A DNA stretch of 64,000 nt from Actinomycetota bacterium. GTDB taxonomy: Bacteria; Actinomycetota; Coriobacteriia; Anaerosomatales; Anaerosomataceae. Below the pieces are notes generated by a model. That model was not told the origin of the DNA. It worked only from the letters and a program-made list of their open reading frames with translations, and did not search any database. How positions within the stretch are numbered: position 1 is the first letter of the stretch; every line of letters starts with the position of its first letter. The stretch is from assembly GCA_009668945.1 (NCBI GenBank), contig SBEH01000001.1, positions 305,776 to 369,775 of the forward strand, written 5' to 3'. The position numbers were made by a program, and so were the translations under genes. Shown piece after piece: positions 34,468-42,436 of this stretch.

Positions 34468-36297
34468 GTGCCAACGACCATACTTCAGTGGTTCGAGCGC
34501 AACCTCAGAATCGCTGCAATCCGAGAGATGTTCTCGATGGTCGCAGTGAAACGCTCCGAAGTGTGGGGGCTGACGCTCCTAGCCTTGATCTACGCATTCA
34601 CGGAAGGCGTCGGGCTATCGGTGCTGCTGCCGGTCCTGCAGTTCGCTGAGAATGGCGAGGTCGCTTCCACCAGCGGTGGAGGGCTGTTGTGGGACTGGCC
34701 CCGGATGCTCGCTCAGACGATAGGCGTCCCACTCAACCTCTCGACCCTCCTGATCATCGCGTTCATCCCTGTGCTGCTTCGGCAGGTCACGTTCTACCTC
34801 AACAACTGGTACTCGACGTTAGTGTCCAATAGAATCTCTGCCCGCATGCGGATAGACCTTTACCGCATGATAACGGAGGCCGACCCGGACTTCATGACAT
34901 CACGTCCGCACGGCGACTTCACAGGCGCCATCCTCGGGCAGACTCATGCCGCAGGCCAGGGCGTTATTCAGGTCATGCGCCTGCTGTCGATAGCGCTCCA
35001 AGTCATCGTGTACGTGACGATGCTCGCCTACCTGTCGCTTCCTGTGACGGCGCTTGCGGTTGTCGCTGGTCTGACGGTATCGAGACTGCTGCGCACCAGC
35101 CTGACTAGAACGCGGCTTTTCGGGGCCGAAGCTACCGCAGTGGCCCAGACGTCGTATGCCGCAATCGCGGAGCGCCTCACCATCGCACGATTGGTGAAGA
35201 TGCGCGGAGAAGAGGCTTCAGAGGTCGACAACGTCGCACGGCTGACATGGCGTTGGGCGCAGGCCAACGTGGCAATCGGCCGACTTGCTGGAACGATCGA
35301 AGTGATCGGCGATCCCCTGCTGATGCTCGGAGCGTTCGGCGCACTCTACTTGGGAGTCGCGGTTATCGGCCTCAGGCTGGCCGCCATGGGCATGCTCCTG
35401 TACGTCCTCACTAGACTCAACTCAAAGGTCAAGGAGTTCAACTCGTTCCGCCAGATCCTATCGAGCAATATGGGGAGCGTCTTCCTCGTGCGAGATCTGT
35501 TTGCGGCCGCGCAGGAAGCTGACACGATAGCCGGCGGTCGTGCCGAGTTCTCCGGCGTGACCGACGGGGTCGTCATGGAGTCCGTCTCATTCATCTTCCC
35601 CGGCGCCGAGTCGCCTGTTCTGAGTGATGTCACCGCCGAGATTCTTGCCGGGTCGTTCACCGCAATCGTCGGCCGCTCTGGCGCTGGCAAGTCCACGCTT
35701 GTCGAACTGCTGCCACGCCTTCGCGAAGCGACCTCGGGCACGGTCCTCTACGACGGCACCGACATTCGCGAGTTCGATCTTCGGAGCCTGCGCCGCGGGA
35801 TCGGCTACCTCACCCAGGATCCGCTCCTCTTCAACGACTCCGTCCGAGCGAACCTGGTGTACGGCCTTGGACGCGAAGCGACGGATACGGAGATCACCGA
35901 AGCACTGGACGCCGCTCATGCGCAGTTTGCACGTGATCTCCCCGAAGGTCTGGAGACCAGGCTCGGCGACCGCGGAGTACGCCTATCCGGCGGCGAACGC
36001 CAGCGAATCGCACTGGCCCGCGTGCTGCTCGAGAAACCCTCACTCCTCATCCTCGACGAACCCACGAGCGCTCTCGACTCCGAGTCCGAGGGCTACATCC
36101 AGGAGACGCTTGCCTCCCTGCGAGGAACCACCACGATCATCGTAATCGCCCACCGCCTGGCAACGGTGGTCGCGGCCGACCAGCTGCTCGTGATGGAGGA
36201 TGGGCGGATAGTGCAACGGGGCACGCACCGCGATCTCGTTAGCGTCGACGGCCCGTACAAGCACCTCTTCGAGTCGCAGATGTTCCGAGCGGAGTAG
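34468..36297 (+). CDS. ABC transporter, fused membrane and ATPase domains (probable glycan/lipid flippase)
   Basis: 609 residues. Six hydrophobic helices in residues 25-320, an exporter-type intracellular loop pattern, then a nucleotide-binding domain: Walker A GRSGAGKS near 402, LTQDPLLFN (Q-loop), LSGGERQRIALARV near 506, Walker B SLLILDEPTSALD near 524, and the H-loop IIVIAHRLATV. Type IV half-exporters of this layout next to PglC/PglF genes include PglK and MsbA-like proteins, which flip polyprenyl-linked oligosaccharides. GTG 34468 was chosen as it is closely preceded by GGAGG; the frame open from 34240 is antisense to the neighbouring methyltransferase. The next gene follows by 4 nt. 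Confidence 0.82.
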   Translation: MPTTILQWFERNLRIAAIREMFSMVAVKRSEVWGLTLLALIYAFTEGVGLSVLLPVLQFAENGEVASTSGGGLLWDWPRMLAQTIGVPLNLSTLLIIAFIPVLLRQVTFYLNNWYSTLVSNRISARMRIDLYRMITEADPDFMTSRPHGDFTGAILGQTHAAGQGVIQVMRLLSIALQVIVYVTMLAYLSLPVTALAVVAGLTVSRLLRTSLTRTRLFGAEATAVAQTSYAAIAERLTIARLVKMRGEEASEVDNVARLTWRWAQANVAIGRLAGTIEVIGDPLLMLGAFGALYLGVAVIGLRLAAMGMLLYVLTRLNSKVKEFNSFRQILSSNMGSVFLVRDLFAAAQEADTIAGGRAEFSGVTDGVVMESVSFIFPGAESPVLSDVTAEILAGSFTAIVGRSGAGKSTLVELLPRLREATSGTVLYDGTDIREFDLRSLRRGIGYLTQDPLLFNDSVRANLVYGLGREATDTEITEALDAAHAQFARDLPEGLETRLGDRGVRLSGGERQRIALARVLLEKPSLLILDEPTSALDSESEGYIQETLASLRGTTTIIVIAHRLATVVAADQLLVMEDGRIVQRGTHRDLVSVDGPYKHLFESQMFRAE

Positions 36298-36301
36298 GCA
36301 C

Positions 36302-38116
36302 ATGCCCTCCGCCCTGTTCATCACCACCGTCGACATCACGCTCGAGGCGTTCCTGTTCCCCTTCGCCGGGCGCCTCCGCGCGCAGGGCTGGCGGTTGGAC
36401 GCGCTCGCCCACGGCGCCACTGCCAACGAGCGAATCGCGGGCTCGTTCGACGCCCGCGACGAGGCCGCCTGGACTCGCAGCCCGCTTTCGCCCGGCAGCC
36501 TCACCTCGGCCCCTCACGTGCGTCGGATGGTGCGCGAGGGCGGCTACGACGTCGTGTGGGCGCACACGCCGGTGGCGGCCATGCTCACGCGCTACGCGCT
36601 TCGCAAGCACGTGCCCGGCCACCCTGCCGTGATCTACACCGCTCACGGCTTCCACTTCTACGAGGGCGGCTCTGCCCGCACCAACAGGCTCTATCGATCG
36701 ATTGAGCGCCGCGCCGCCCGCTGGACCGACTTCCTCGTCACCATCAACCGCGAGGACTTCGACGCCGCCTGCACCTTCGGCACCATACGCGCGGACCGCG
36801 TCCGCTACATCCCAGGCATCGGCGTGGATGTGGACGCATACCGCTCCACGAGCCTCGCAGAGGCGCAGCAAGTGCGACGCGAGCTGAACGTGCCCGAGGA
36901 TGCCGTACTCGTCACCATGATCGCCGAGTTCACCGCAAACAAGCGCCACGACCTCGCGCTCGACGCCCTCGCGCGCGTGCGCGACCCGCGCGTGGTGCTC
37001 GCACTCGTTGGCGACGGTCCGCTCGAGGCACACGTGCGCGCCGAGGTGGCACGCCGCGGCCTGGAGGCTCGCGTACGCCTCGCCGGCTACCGTCGCGACC
37101 TCCCCGCCATCCTCGCTGCGAGCGATGCCCTCCTGCTCTGCTCGGAGCGCGAGGGCCTCAACCGCTCCGTCCTCGAAGCGATGGCGGCCGGCATCCCGGT
37201 GATCGGCACGGCCACGCGCGGGATCGCCGACGCCGTTTCCGACGCCGAGGGCTGGATCGTGCCGAAGGACGATCCCGTCACTCTCGCCGCCGCCATCGAC
37301 GAGGCCGCCGCCGACCCAGCCGAGCGCGACCGCCGGGGCGCCGCCGCGCACGAGCGCGCGGTGCGCGAGTTCGCGCTCGAGGGCGTGCTCGAGGCGTACG
37401 ATGCGCTCTTCGCGGAGGCCCTCACTCTCGGCGCCGACACACCGCTCCCCGCGCGCATCCCCTACGACTCCGCCAAGCGCGCGCTCGACGTCGTTTTCGC
37501 CGTACTCCTGCTCGTGCTTCTCTCCCCTGTCCTGCTCCTGACCGCCCTCGTCTCGCTGCTCACCATGGGCTCGCCCGTCCTCTTCCGGCAGCAGCGCCCT
37601 GGTCGCTACGGTCGCATCTTCACGATGCTCAAGTTCCGCACGATGCGCGAAACGCCCGGAGCCACGGACGACGTCACGGCCGTGGCCTCCGATGCCGAGC
37701 GCCTCACCGGATTCGGCAGCTTCCTCCGCGCCACGTCCCTCGACGAGCTCCCGCAGCTCTGGAACATCCTCCGCGGCGAGATGAGCTTCATCGGCCCGCG
37801 TCCGTGGCTGGTGGAGTACCTGCCGCACTACACGCCTGCGCAGGCGCGCCGGCACGAGGTGCGCCCGGGCATCACCGGATGGGCGCAGGTGAACGGCCGC
37901 AACGAGCTTTCCTGGGACGAGCGGATCGCGCTCGACGTCCACTACGTCGACAACCGCTCCTTCGGCCTCGACCTGCGCATCCTCGGCCGGACGATCCTGG
38001 CGGTCCTGAAGCGCGAGGGCATCTCCGCCGAGGGCGAGGCTACGATGCGACCGTTCGTTGAGGCTTCGGCTCTAGAAGGCGATAATCAGTCGGAATCCGA
38101 CGACGAACGGATGTGA
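36302..38116 (+). CDS. glycosyltransferase (GT4) fused to a phosphoglycosyl transferase (PglA-PglC-like)
   Basis: 604 residues in two enzymes. Residues 1-380: GT4 fold with [44 protein letters not shown] and [23 protein letters not shown] (acidic catalytic block). Residues 387-600: mono-topic phosphoglycosyl transferase with a membrane helix near 398-420, [21 protein letters not shown], catalytic D-E near 480 ([11 protein letters not shown]) and SFIGPRPWL. PglC-type enzymes move phospho-sugar from a UDP-sugar to undecaprenyl phosphate, and PglA-type enzymes add the second sugar. Fusion places priming and first elongation in one chain. It is followed by PglD 1 nt later, then PglE and PglF. Confidence 0.86.
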   Translation: MPSALFITTVDITLEAFLFPFAGRLRAQGWRLDALAHGATANERIAGSFDARDEAAWTRSPLSPGSLTSAPHVRRMVREGGYDVVWAHTPVAAMLTRYALRKHVPGHPAVIYTAHGFHFYEGGSARTNRLYRSIERRAARWTDFLVTINREDFDAACTFGTIRADRVRYIPGIGVDVDAYRSTSLAEAQQVRRELNVPEDAVLVTMIAEFTANKRHDLALDALARVRDPRVVLALVGDGPLEAHVRAEVARRGLEARVRLAGYRRDLPAILAASDALLLCSEREGLNRSVLEAMAAGIPVIGTATRGIADAVSDAEGWIVPKDDPVTLAAAIDEAAADPAERDRRGAAAHERAVREFALEGVLEAYDALFAEALTLGADTPLPARIPYDSAKRALDVVFAVLLLVLLSPVLLLTALVSLLTMGSPVLFRQQRPGRYGRIFTMLKFRTMRETPGATDDVTAVASDAERLTGFGSFLRATSLDELPQLWNILRGEMSFIGPRPWLVEYLPHYTPAQARRHEVRPGITGWAQVNGRNELSWDERIALDVHYVDNRSFGLDLRILGRTILAVLKREGISAEGEATMRPFVEASALEGDNQSESDDERM

Positions 38117-38117
38117 C

Positions 38118-38720
38118 ATGCGCGTCATCGTGATAGGTGCGGGTGGGCACGCCAAAGTGGTCATCGATGCGATCGAGCGCAGCGGCGACGAGGTTGTCGC
38201 CGTGATCGACGAGACCGCGCGCACGAAGTCCCTGCTCGGCTACGAGGTATCGACACGCGTTCCCTCCGATGCCGATGGCTTCGTCATCGCCATCGGCGAC
38301 AATGCGATGCGCATGGCGCGCTTCGAGCACTATCTCGCGACGGGCCTGCGGGCGGTCCCGGTGGTGCACCCGTCGGCGATCGTCGCCGACGACGTGCATC
38401 TGGGCGATGGCACCGTGGTCTTCGCGGGCGTGATCGTGAACCGCGGCACAACGGTCGGCGAGAACGTCATCCTCAACACCGGCTGCAGGATCGACCACGA
38501 CTGCCGGATCGGCGATCACGCGCATATCGCACCGGGCGTGAGCCTGTCCGGAGGCGTCGCTGTGAGCGAAGGCGCGCTCGTGGGCGTCGGCGCGTGCGCC
38601 ATCCCGGGCACCAGCATCGGCTCCTGGGCGACCGTCGGTGCCGGAGCCGCAGTGGTCGACCCCGTTCCGGACGGTGTCACGGCCGTGGGCGCTCCGGCCC
38701 GGGAGCGGCACGCCACCTAG
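38118..38720 (+). CDS. pglD: PglD-type sugar acetyltransferase (NeuD family)
   Basis: 200 residues. An N-terminal Rossmann-like region (VIVIGAGGHAKVVIDAI at 3-19) precedes a left-handed beta helix built from VIVNRGTTVGENVILNTGC, RIGDHAHIAPG, VSEGALVGVGACAIPGT and SIGSWATVGAG repeats. PglD acetylates the 4-amino group of UDP-sugars to give UDP-di-N-acetyl-bacillosamine. The aminotransferase (39393) and dehydratase (40610) of that pathway follow on the same strand, and the priming fusion precedes it by 1 nt. The catalytic His is in the CRIDHDCRIGDH block. Confidence 0.88.
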   Translation: MRVIVIGAGGHAKVVIDAIERSGDEVVAVIDETARTKSLLGYEVSTRVPSDADGFVIAIGDNAMRMARFEHYLATGLRAVPVVHPSAIVADDVHLGDGTVVFAGVIVNRGTTVGENVILNTGCRIDHDCRIGDHAHIAPGVSLSGGVAVSEGALVGVGACAIPGTSIGSWATVGAGAAVVDPVPDGVTAVGAPARERHAT

Positions 38721-38733
38721 CCATGCAATCGCG

Positions 38734-38804
38734 CCACCAAGTGGTTGCGTTTCCACCACCAAGTGGCGCATTATCCATGTATGTAGATTCATTGTAGATA
38801 CATG
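38734..38804 (+). promoter_or_regulatory. mazEF promoter and operator repeats
   Basis: AT-rich relative to the flanks. Two identical copies of CCACCAAGTGG (38734-38744, 38756-38766), each with CCAC/GTGG arms, are 22 bp apart, about two turns. A -35-like TTGCGT (38745-38750) and -10-like CATTAT (38769-38774) are 18 bp apart. Further downstream is a perfect inverted repeat CATGTAT-15 nt-ATACATG (38776-38804), ending just before the GAGGAG ribosome site. This is typical of an autoregulated toxin-antitoxin operator and unlike anything else in the local operon. Confidence 0.55.
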
Positions 38805-38815
38805 AGGAGTCAGCG

Positions 38816-39058
38816 ATGCGTACCAAAGTCCAGCGGTGGGGCAATAGCCTCGCCGTTCGCATCCCCAAGATATTCGCCGAGGAGGTCGGTCTCGCCGACG
38901 ACACCGCAATCGAGCTCCGGCTGATCAAGGGCGGTCTCGTGATCGAGCCCACCGAGACGTACGCGCCCACGCTGGCCGAGCTGCTCGATGGAGTGACCGA
39001 CGAGAACCGGCACGAGGAGATCTCCTGGGGTGAGCCGGTGGGTGACGAGCTGTGGTAG
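38816..39058 (+). CDS. mazE: MazE-type antitoxin (AbrB/SpoVT DNA-binding fold)
   Basis: 80 residues. TKVQRWGNSLAVRIPKIFAEE at the start is the swapped-hairpin AbrB/MazE DNA-binding fold, followed by LADDTAIELRLIKGGLVIEP. The acidic C-terminal half (TLAELLDGVTDENRHEE) is of the type that wraps around MazF. By analogy it binds the repeats upstream and neutralises the toxin. ATG 38816 follows GAGGAG at 6 nt. It lies between pglD and the mazF gene, whose GTG overlaps its last codons by 7 nt. Confidence 0.87.
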   Translation: MRTKVQRWGNSLAVRIPKIFAEEVGLADDTAIELRLIKGGLVIEPTETYAPTLAELLDGVTDENRHEEISWGEPVGDELW

Positions 39059-39396
39059 CCGCGCCCCGGATTCCTGATCGTGGCGACGTGATATGGCTGA
39101 CGTTCGATCCGGCACTCGGCCACGAGCAGGCAGGCCGTCGGCCTGCGCTCGTGCTCTCTCCTGACTCCTACAACGCCCGGGTGGGCCTGGTCCTCGTGTG
39201 TCCCATCACGCGCCAGGTCAAGGGCTATCCTTTTGAGGTGCAACTGCCGAAGGGACTGGATGTGCAAGGCGCAGTCATCAGCGATCAGGTCCGCTGCCTG
39301 GCGTGGCAGAAGCGGCATCCGCGGTTCGTCTGCCACGTGCCGGCCGAGACGCTCGAGGCGGTACTGCAGCGCCTGGGAACCCTGGTGACGCCGTGA
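39052..39396 (+). CDS. mazF: MazF-type endoribonuclease toxin
   Basis: 114 residues from GTG 39052. RGDVIWLTFDPALGHEQAGRRPALVLS is the SH3-like MazF/PemK core (with the conserved R/P and GHEQ), then VLVCPITRQVKGYPFEV and VISDQVRCLAWQKR, holding the expected Arg and Thr/Asp near the active site. MazF enzymes cut mRNA at short sequences. It overlaps mazE by 7 nt, and its TGA stop overlaps the GTG of pglE (GTGA, 39393-39396), so toxin and sugar aminotransferase are translationally linked. Confidence 0.88.
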   Translation: MVAAPRIPDRGDVIWLTFDPALGHEQAGRRPALVLSPDSYNARVGLVLVCPITRQVKGYPFEVQLPKGLDVQGAVISDQVRCLAWQKRHPRFVCHVPAETLEAVLQRLGTLVTP

Positions 39397-40613
39397 CCTC
39401 ACCTCTCGCCATCGACGGCGGCACGCCGCTGCGCTCCACACCCATGCCGCGTTGGCCCTCGCCGACCGAGGACGAAGTCGCGGCTGTCGAGCGGGTTCTG
39501 CGCTCCGGGAAGCTCAACTACTGGACCGGCGAGGAGTGCCGGCTCTTCGAGGCCGAGTACGCCGCCCGGCTCGGACGGAAACACGCGATCGCTCTCGCCA
39601 ACGGCACGGTCGCCATCGAGCTCGCGCTGCGGGCATTCGGTGTAGGCGCCGGGGATGAGGTGATCGTCCCCGCGCGCACGTTCGTCGCCACCGCGAGCGC
39701 GTGCGTCGCCGTCGGCGCTACGCCTGTCACCGCCGACATCGACCCCGACACGAGTTGCGTCACCCCCGATACCGTCGCCGCCGCGCTCACGTCGCGTACG
39801 CGCGCGATCATCCCCGTGCACGTGGCCGGCTGGCCGTGCGACATGCCCGCGATCATGGCACTCGCTGCCGAGCACGGTCTCCTGGTAATCGAGGACTGTG
39901 CGCAGGCCCACGGCGCGCGGTTCGCCGACCGGGAGGTAGGCTCTTTCGGGCATGCCGCCGCATTCTCGTTCTGTCAGGACAAGATCATCACCACCGGTGG
40001 CGAGGGCGGAGTGCTCATCCTCGACGACACCGACGCCCACGCGCGCGCGTGGGCGTACAAGGACCACGGCAAGTCGCTCGCGAAGGCGTCGGCACCCTTG
40101 CCCCCACCCGGCACTTCGTCGTACCGCTGGCTGCACGACTCCTTCGGCACCAACTGGCGGATGACGGAGATGCAGGCCGCGATGGGCCGTGTGGCGCTGC
40201 GGAACCTCGATGCCACCGTCGAGACACGCTCCTGCAACGCGCGCCACCTGATTGCCGCGCTCGACCGCGTGCCGGGACTCACGGTCCCCGTGCCGCCTGC
40301 GCACGTCATACCGGCGTACTATCGCCTGATGGGGCACATCGACAACGCGGCGCTCGCCAGCGGCTGGACGCGCGACCGCGTGCTCGAGGCGATCGTCGCC
40401 GAAGGCGTTTCCGTGCAGTACGGTACGTGCGCCGAGATCTACCGCGAGAGCGCGTTCGCTGATGCCGGACTCGGACCCGCAGGGCGCCTGCCTGGCGCGA
40501 TGGCCGCCCACGAGAGCTCGATCGCGTTCTTCGTGCACCCCACGCTCACCGCCCGTGACCTCGACGACACTGCCCGCGCGACGCGCAAGGTTCTGGGGGT
40601 GGCCGCGCGATGA
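39393..40613 (+). CDS. pglE: DegT/DnrJ/EryC1 aminotransferase, PglE-like
   Basis: 406 residues from GTG 39393. ALANGTVAIELALRAFG near 68-84 for PLP phosphate, VIEDCAQAHGA near 165-175, and the Schiff-base Lys197 in FSFCQDKIITTGGEGG. Predicted to aminate C4 of UDP-2-acetamido-4-keto-2,4,6-trideoxyhexose made by PglF next door. The long N-terminal segment (SPLAIDGGTPLRSTPMPRWP) is usual for this clade. The frame is open upstream to 39303 but this would run through mazF; the GTGA overlap argues for 39393. The stop overlaps the pglF ATG (ATGA). Confidence 0.82.
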   Translation: MTSPLAIDGGTPLRSTPMPRWPSPTEDEVAAVERVLRSGKLNYWTGEECRLFEAEYAARLGRKHAIALANGTVAIELALRAFGVGAGDEVIVPARTFVATASACVAVGATPVTADIDPDTSCVTPDTVAAALTSRTRAIIPVHVAGWPCDMPAIMALAAEHGLLVIEDCAQAHGARFADREVGSFGHAAAFSFCQDKIITTGGEGGVLILDDTDAHARAWAYKDHGKSLAKASAPLPPPGTSSYRWLHDSFGTNWRMTEMQAAMGRVALRNLDATVETRSCNARHLIAALDRVPGLTVPVPPAHVIPAYYRLMGHIDNAALASGWTRDRVLEAIVAEGVSVQYGTCAEIYRESAFADAGLGPAGRLPGAMAAHESSIAFFVHPTLTARDLDDTARATRKVLGVAAR

Positions 40614-42430
40614 TCGCCGACGTGCTCCGTAACTCCGCGGCCGGTCGTGGCCGACTCGCCTCCGCAGTGCTTGTCGCGCTCGATGCGGCGGTCATAGCGC
40701 TCGCGACCGTCTGCGGCTACTTCATCCGCTTCGAGGGCGCTCCGCCCGCCGAGTACGCGGCGAGGCTGCCGCTCGCGATCGCGGCGGGCGCCGCGGCGTA
40801 CCTGCTGCTCTTCGCAGCCTTCGGACTGTACCGTCAGGTGCTGCGCTACGTGGGCGTGGATACCGTGCTGCGCCTTGCCGGCGCCACCGTACTCGGAGTG
40901 GCGGCGCTGATCACCGCCGACTTCCTCTACACGCCTGACAAGCTCCGCGTGGTGCCGGTGAGCGTGCTGCTCGTGCAGTGGCTGCTCACGCTCCTCGGCG
41001 GCGCTGCGGTGCGCTTGAGCGTGCGCATCTTCGCGTACGTGGGCAGAACGCCGTCGGCCGGCCGGCGCGTGCTCATCGTCGGCGCCGGCGATGCAGGCTC
41101 GCTGCTCCTGCGCGACATCGAGGCCCAGCCCGATCTCGGCCTGCGAGTCGTCGGCTTCCTGGACGACGACCCCGCGGTGCAGCACCGCACCATCCGCAGC
41201 GTGCCGGTCGTTGGCACCACGCGCCAGCTCGCAGATGCTGTTCAGCGCCACCGCGTCGAGGAAGTCCTCGTGGCCCTCCCTAGTGCCCCCAACGAGCGCG
41301 TTCGGGACATCCTGAACGCCGCAGCCGACGCGGGGCTCAAGACTCGCGTGATGCCGCGGCTGGTCATCGAGAAGGGCGCCGTCGCCCTCTCCGACCTGCG
41401 CAAGGTCGAGATCGAGGACCTCCTCGGCCGCGAACCCGCCGCTATCGACGTAGAGCAGGTGCGCGAGACCATCGCCGGCCGAGTTGTGGCCGTCACCGGC
41501 GCCGCCGGCTCCATCGGCTCCGAACTCTGTCGCCAGGTGCTCACGCTGGGCCCGAAGCGCCTCGTGCTCATCGAGATCGACGAGAGCCGCCTCTACGAGC
41601 TCTGGATGGAACTCGAGCGCACCGCTCCCGGCGTGGCCGCGATGCACATCTGTGACATACGCGATGCCACCAAGCTGGATGCCGTCTTCGCCGCCGAAAA
41701 GCCTGAGGTCGTGCTCCACGCCGCCGCCTACAAGCATGTGCCTCTGATGGAACTCGAGCCCGACGAGGCCGTGAAGACCAACGTCCTCGGCACGCGCAAC
41801 GTGATCGAGGCCTGCGAGAAGCACGGCGCCGAGCGCTTCCTGCTCATCTCCACCGACAAGGCGGTGGCGCCGCAGAGCGTCATGGGGATGACGAAGGCTA
41901 TCGCCGAGCGGCTGATGCTCGACGCGTGCTGCCGGGGCACGCTCAAGTGCGTGGCAGTCCGCTTCGGCAACGTGCTCGGAAGCCGCGGGAGCGTCGTGCC
42001 GCTCTTCGAGGAGCAGCTCAAGCGTGGCGGCCCGATCCTGGTGACCGACGAGGAGGTCACGCGCTACTTCATGACCATCCCCGAGGCCGCGCGCCTCGTA
42101 CTGCAGGCCCAGGCCATCTCAGAGGGCGGCGACCTCTTCGTGCTGGAGATGGGCGAGCCGGTGCGCATCGTCGACCTCGCGAAGAAGATGATCGCGCTTT
42201 CGGGTGTGCCCGCCGACATCGAGATCGTGGGCCTGCGCCCCGCCGAAAAGATGCACGAGGTGCTCGTGCAGGCCTCCGAGGAACTCGTGCCCACCGGGCG
42301 GGAGAAGATCCTGCAGCTCAACGCGCTGCCGCTGCCGGCGGAAGGGTATGGCTCGCTCGTGGCAGATCTCGCGGACAAGACCGAGGCGGGACCGGAAGCG
42401 CTGCGCGAGGCCGTGCGGCGCCTGCTGTAG
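40610..42430 (+). CDS. pglF: UDP-N-acetylglucosamine 4,6-dehydratase (inverting/retaining), membrane-anchored PglF-like
   Basis: 606 residues. Four membrane helices in residues 15-130, a CoA-binding-like Rossmann region at 145-240 (VLIVGAGDAGSLLLRDI), then the SDR catalytic domain: VVAVTGAAGSIGSELC near 290, STDKAVAPQSVMGMTK near 414-429. The usual catalytic Tyr of Y-x3-K is Met425 with Lys429, as in the PglF/FlmA subfamily, which uses Asp-Glu-Lys chemistry instead. Product is the 4-keto-6-deoxy sugar for PglE. It overlaps pglE as ATGA and ends the plus-strand glycan run. The next gene, on the other strand, stops 7 nt away. Confidence 0.9.
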   Translation: MIADVLRNSAAGRGRLASAVLVALDAAVIALATVCGYFIRFEGAPPAEYAARLPLAIAAGAAAYLLLFAAFGLYRQVLRYVGVDTVLRLAGATVLGVAALITADFLYTPDKLRVVPVSVLLVQWLLTLLGGAAVRLSVRIFAYVGRTPSAGRRVLIVGAGDAGSLLLRDIEAQPDLGLRVVGFLDDDPAVQHRTIRSVPVVGTTRQLADAVQRHRVEEVLVALPSAPNERVRDILNAAADAGLKTRVMPRLVIEKGAVALSDLRKVEIEDLLGREPAAIDVEQVRETIAGRVVAVTGAAGSIGSELCRQVLTLGPKRLVLIEIDESRLYELWMELERTAPGVAAMHICDIRDATKLDAVFAAEKPEVVLHAAAYKHVPLMELEPDEAVKTNVLGTRNVIEACEKHGAERFLLISTDKAVAPQSVMGMTKAIAERLMLDACCRGTLKCVAVRFGNVLGSRGSVVPLFEEQLKRGGPILVTDEEVTRYFMTIPEAARLVLQAQAISEGGDLFVLEMGEPVRIVDLAKKMIALSGVPADIEIVGLRPAEKMHEVLVQASEELVPTGREKILQLNALPLPAEGYGSLVADLADKTEAGPEALREAVRRLL

Positions 42431-42436
42431 GCCCGG

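Noticed and set aside
36239-37942. Minus-strand frame of 567 codons opposite the GT4-PGT fusion
   Set aside because: Composition (Glu/Val/Arg-rich, no motif) and full overlap with a two-domain enzyme show it is a shadow.
40439-41824. Minus-strand frame of 461 codons opposite pglF
   Set aside because: Shadow of pglF with an antisense composition and no recognisable domain.
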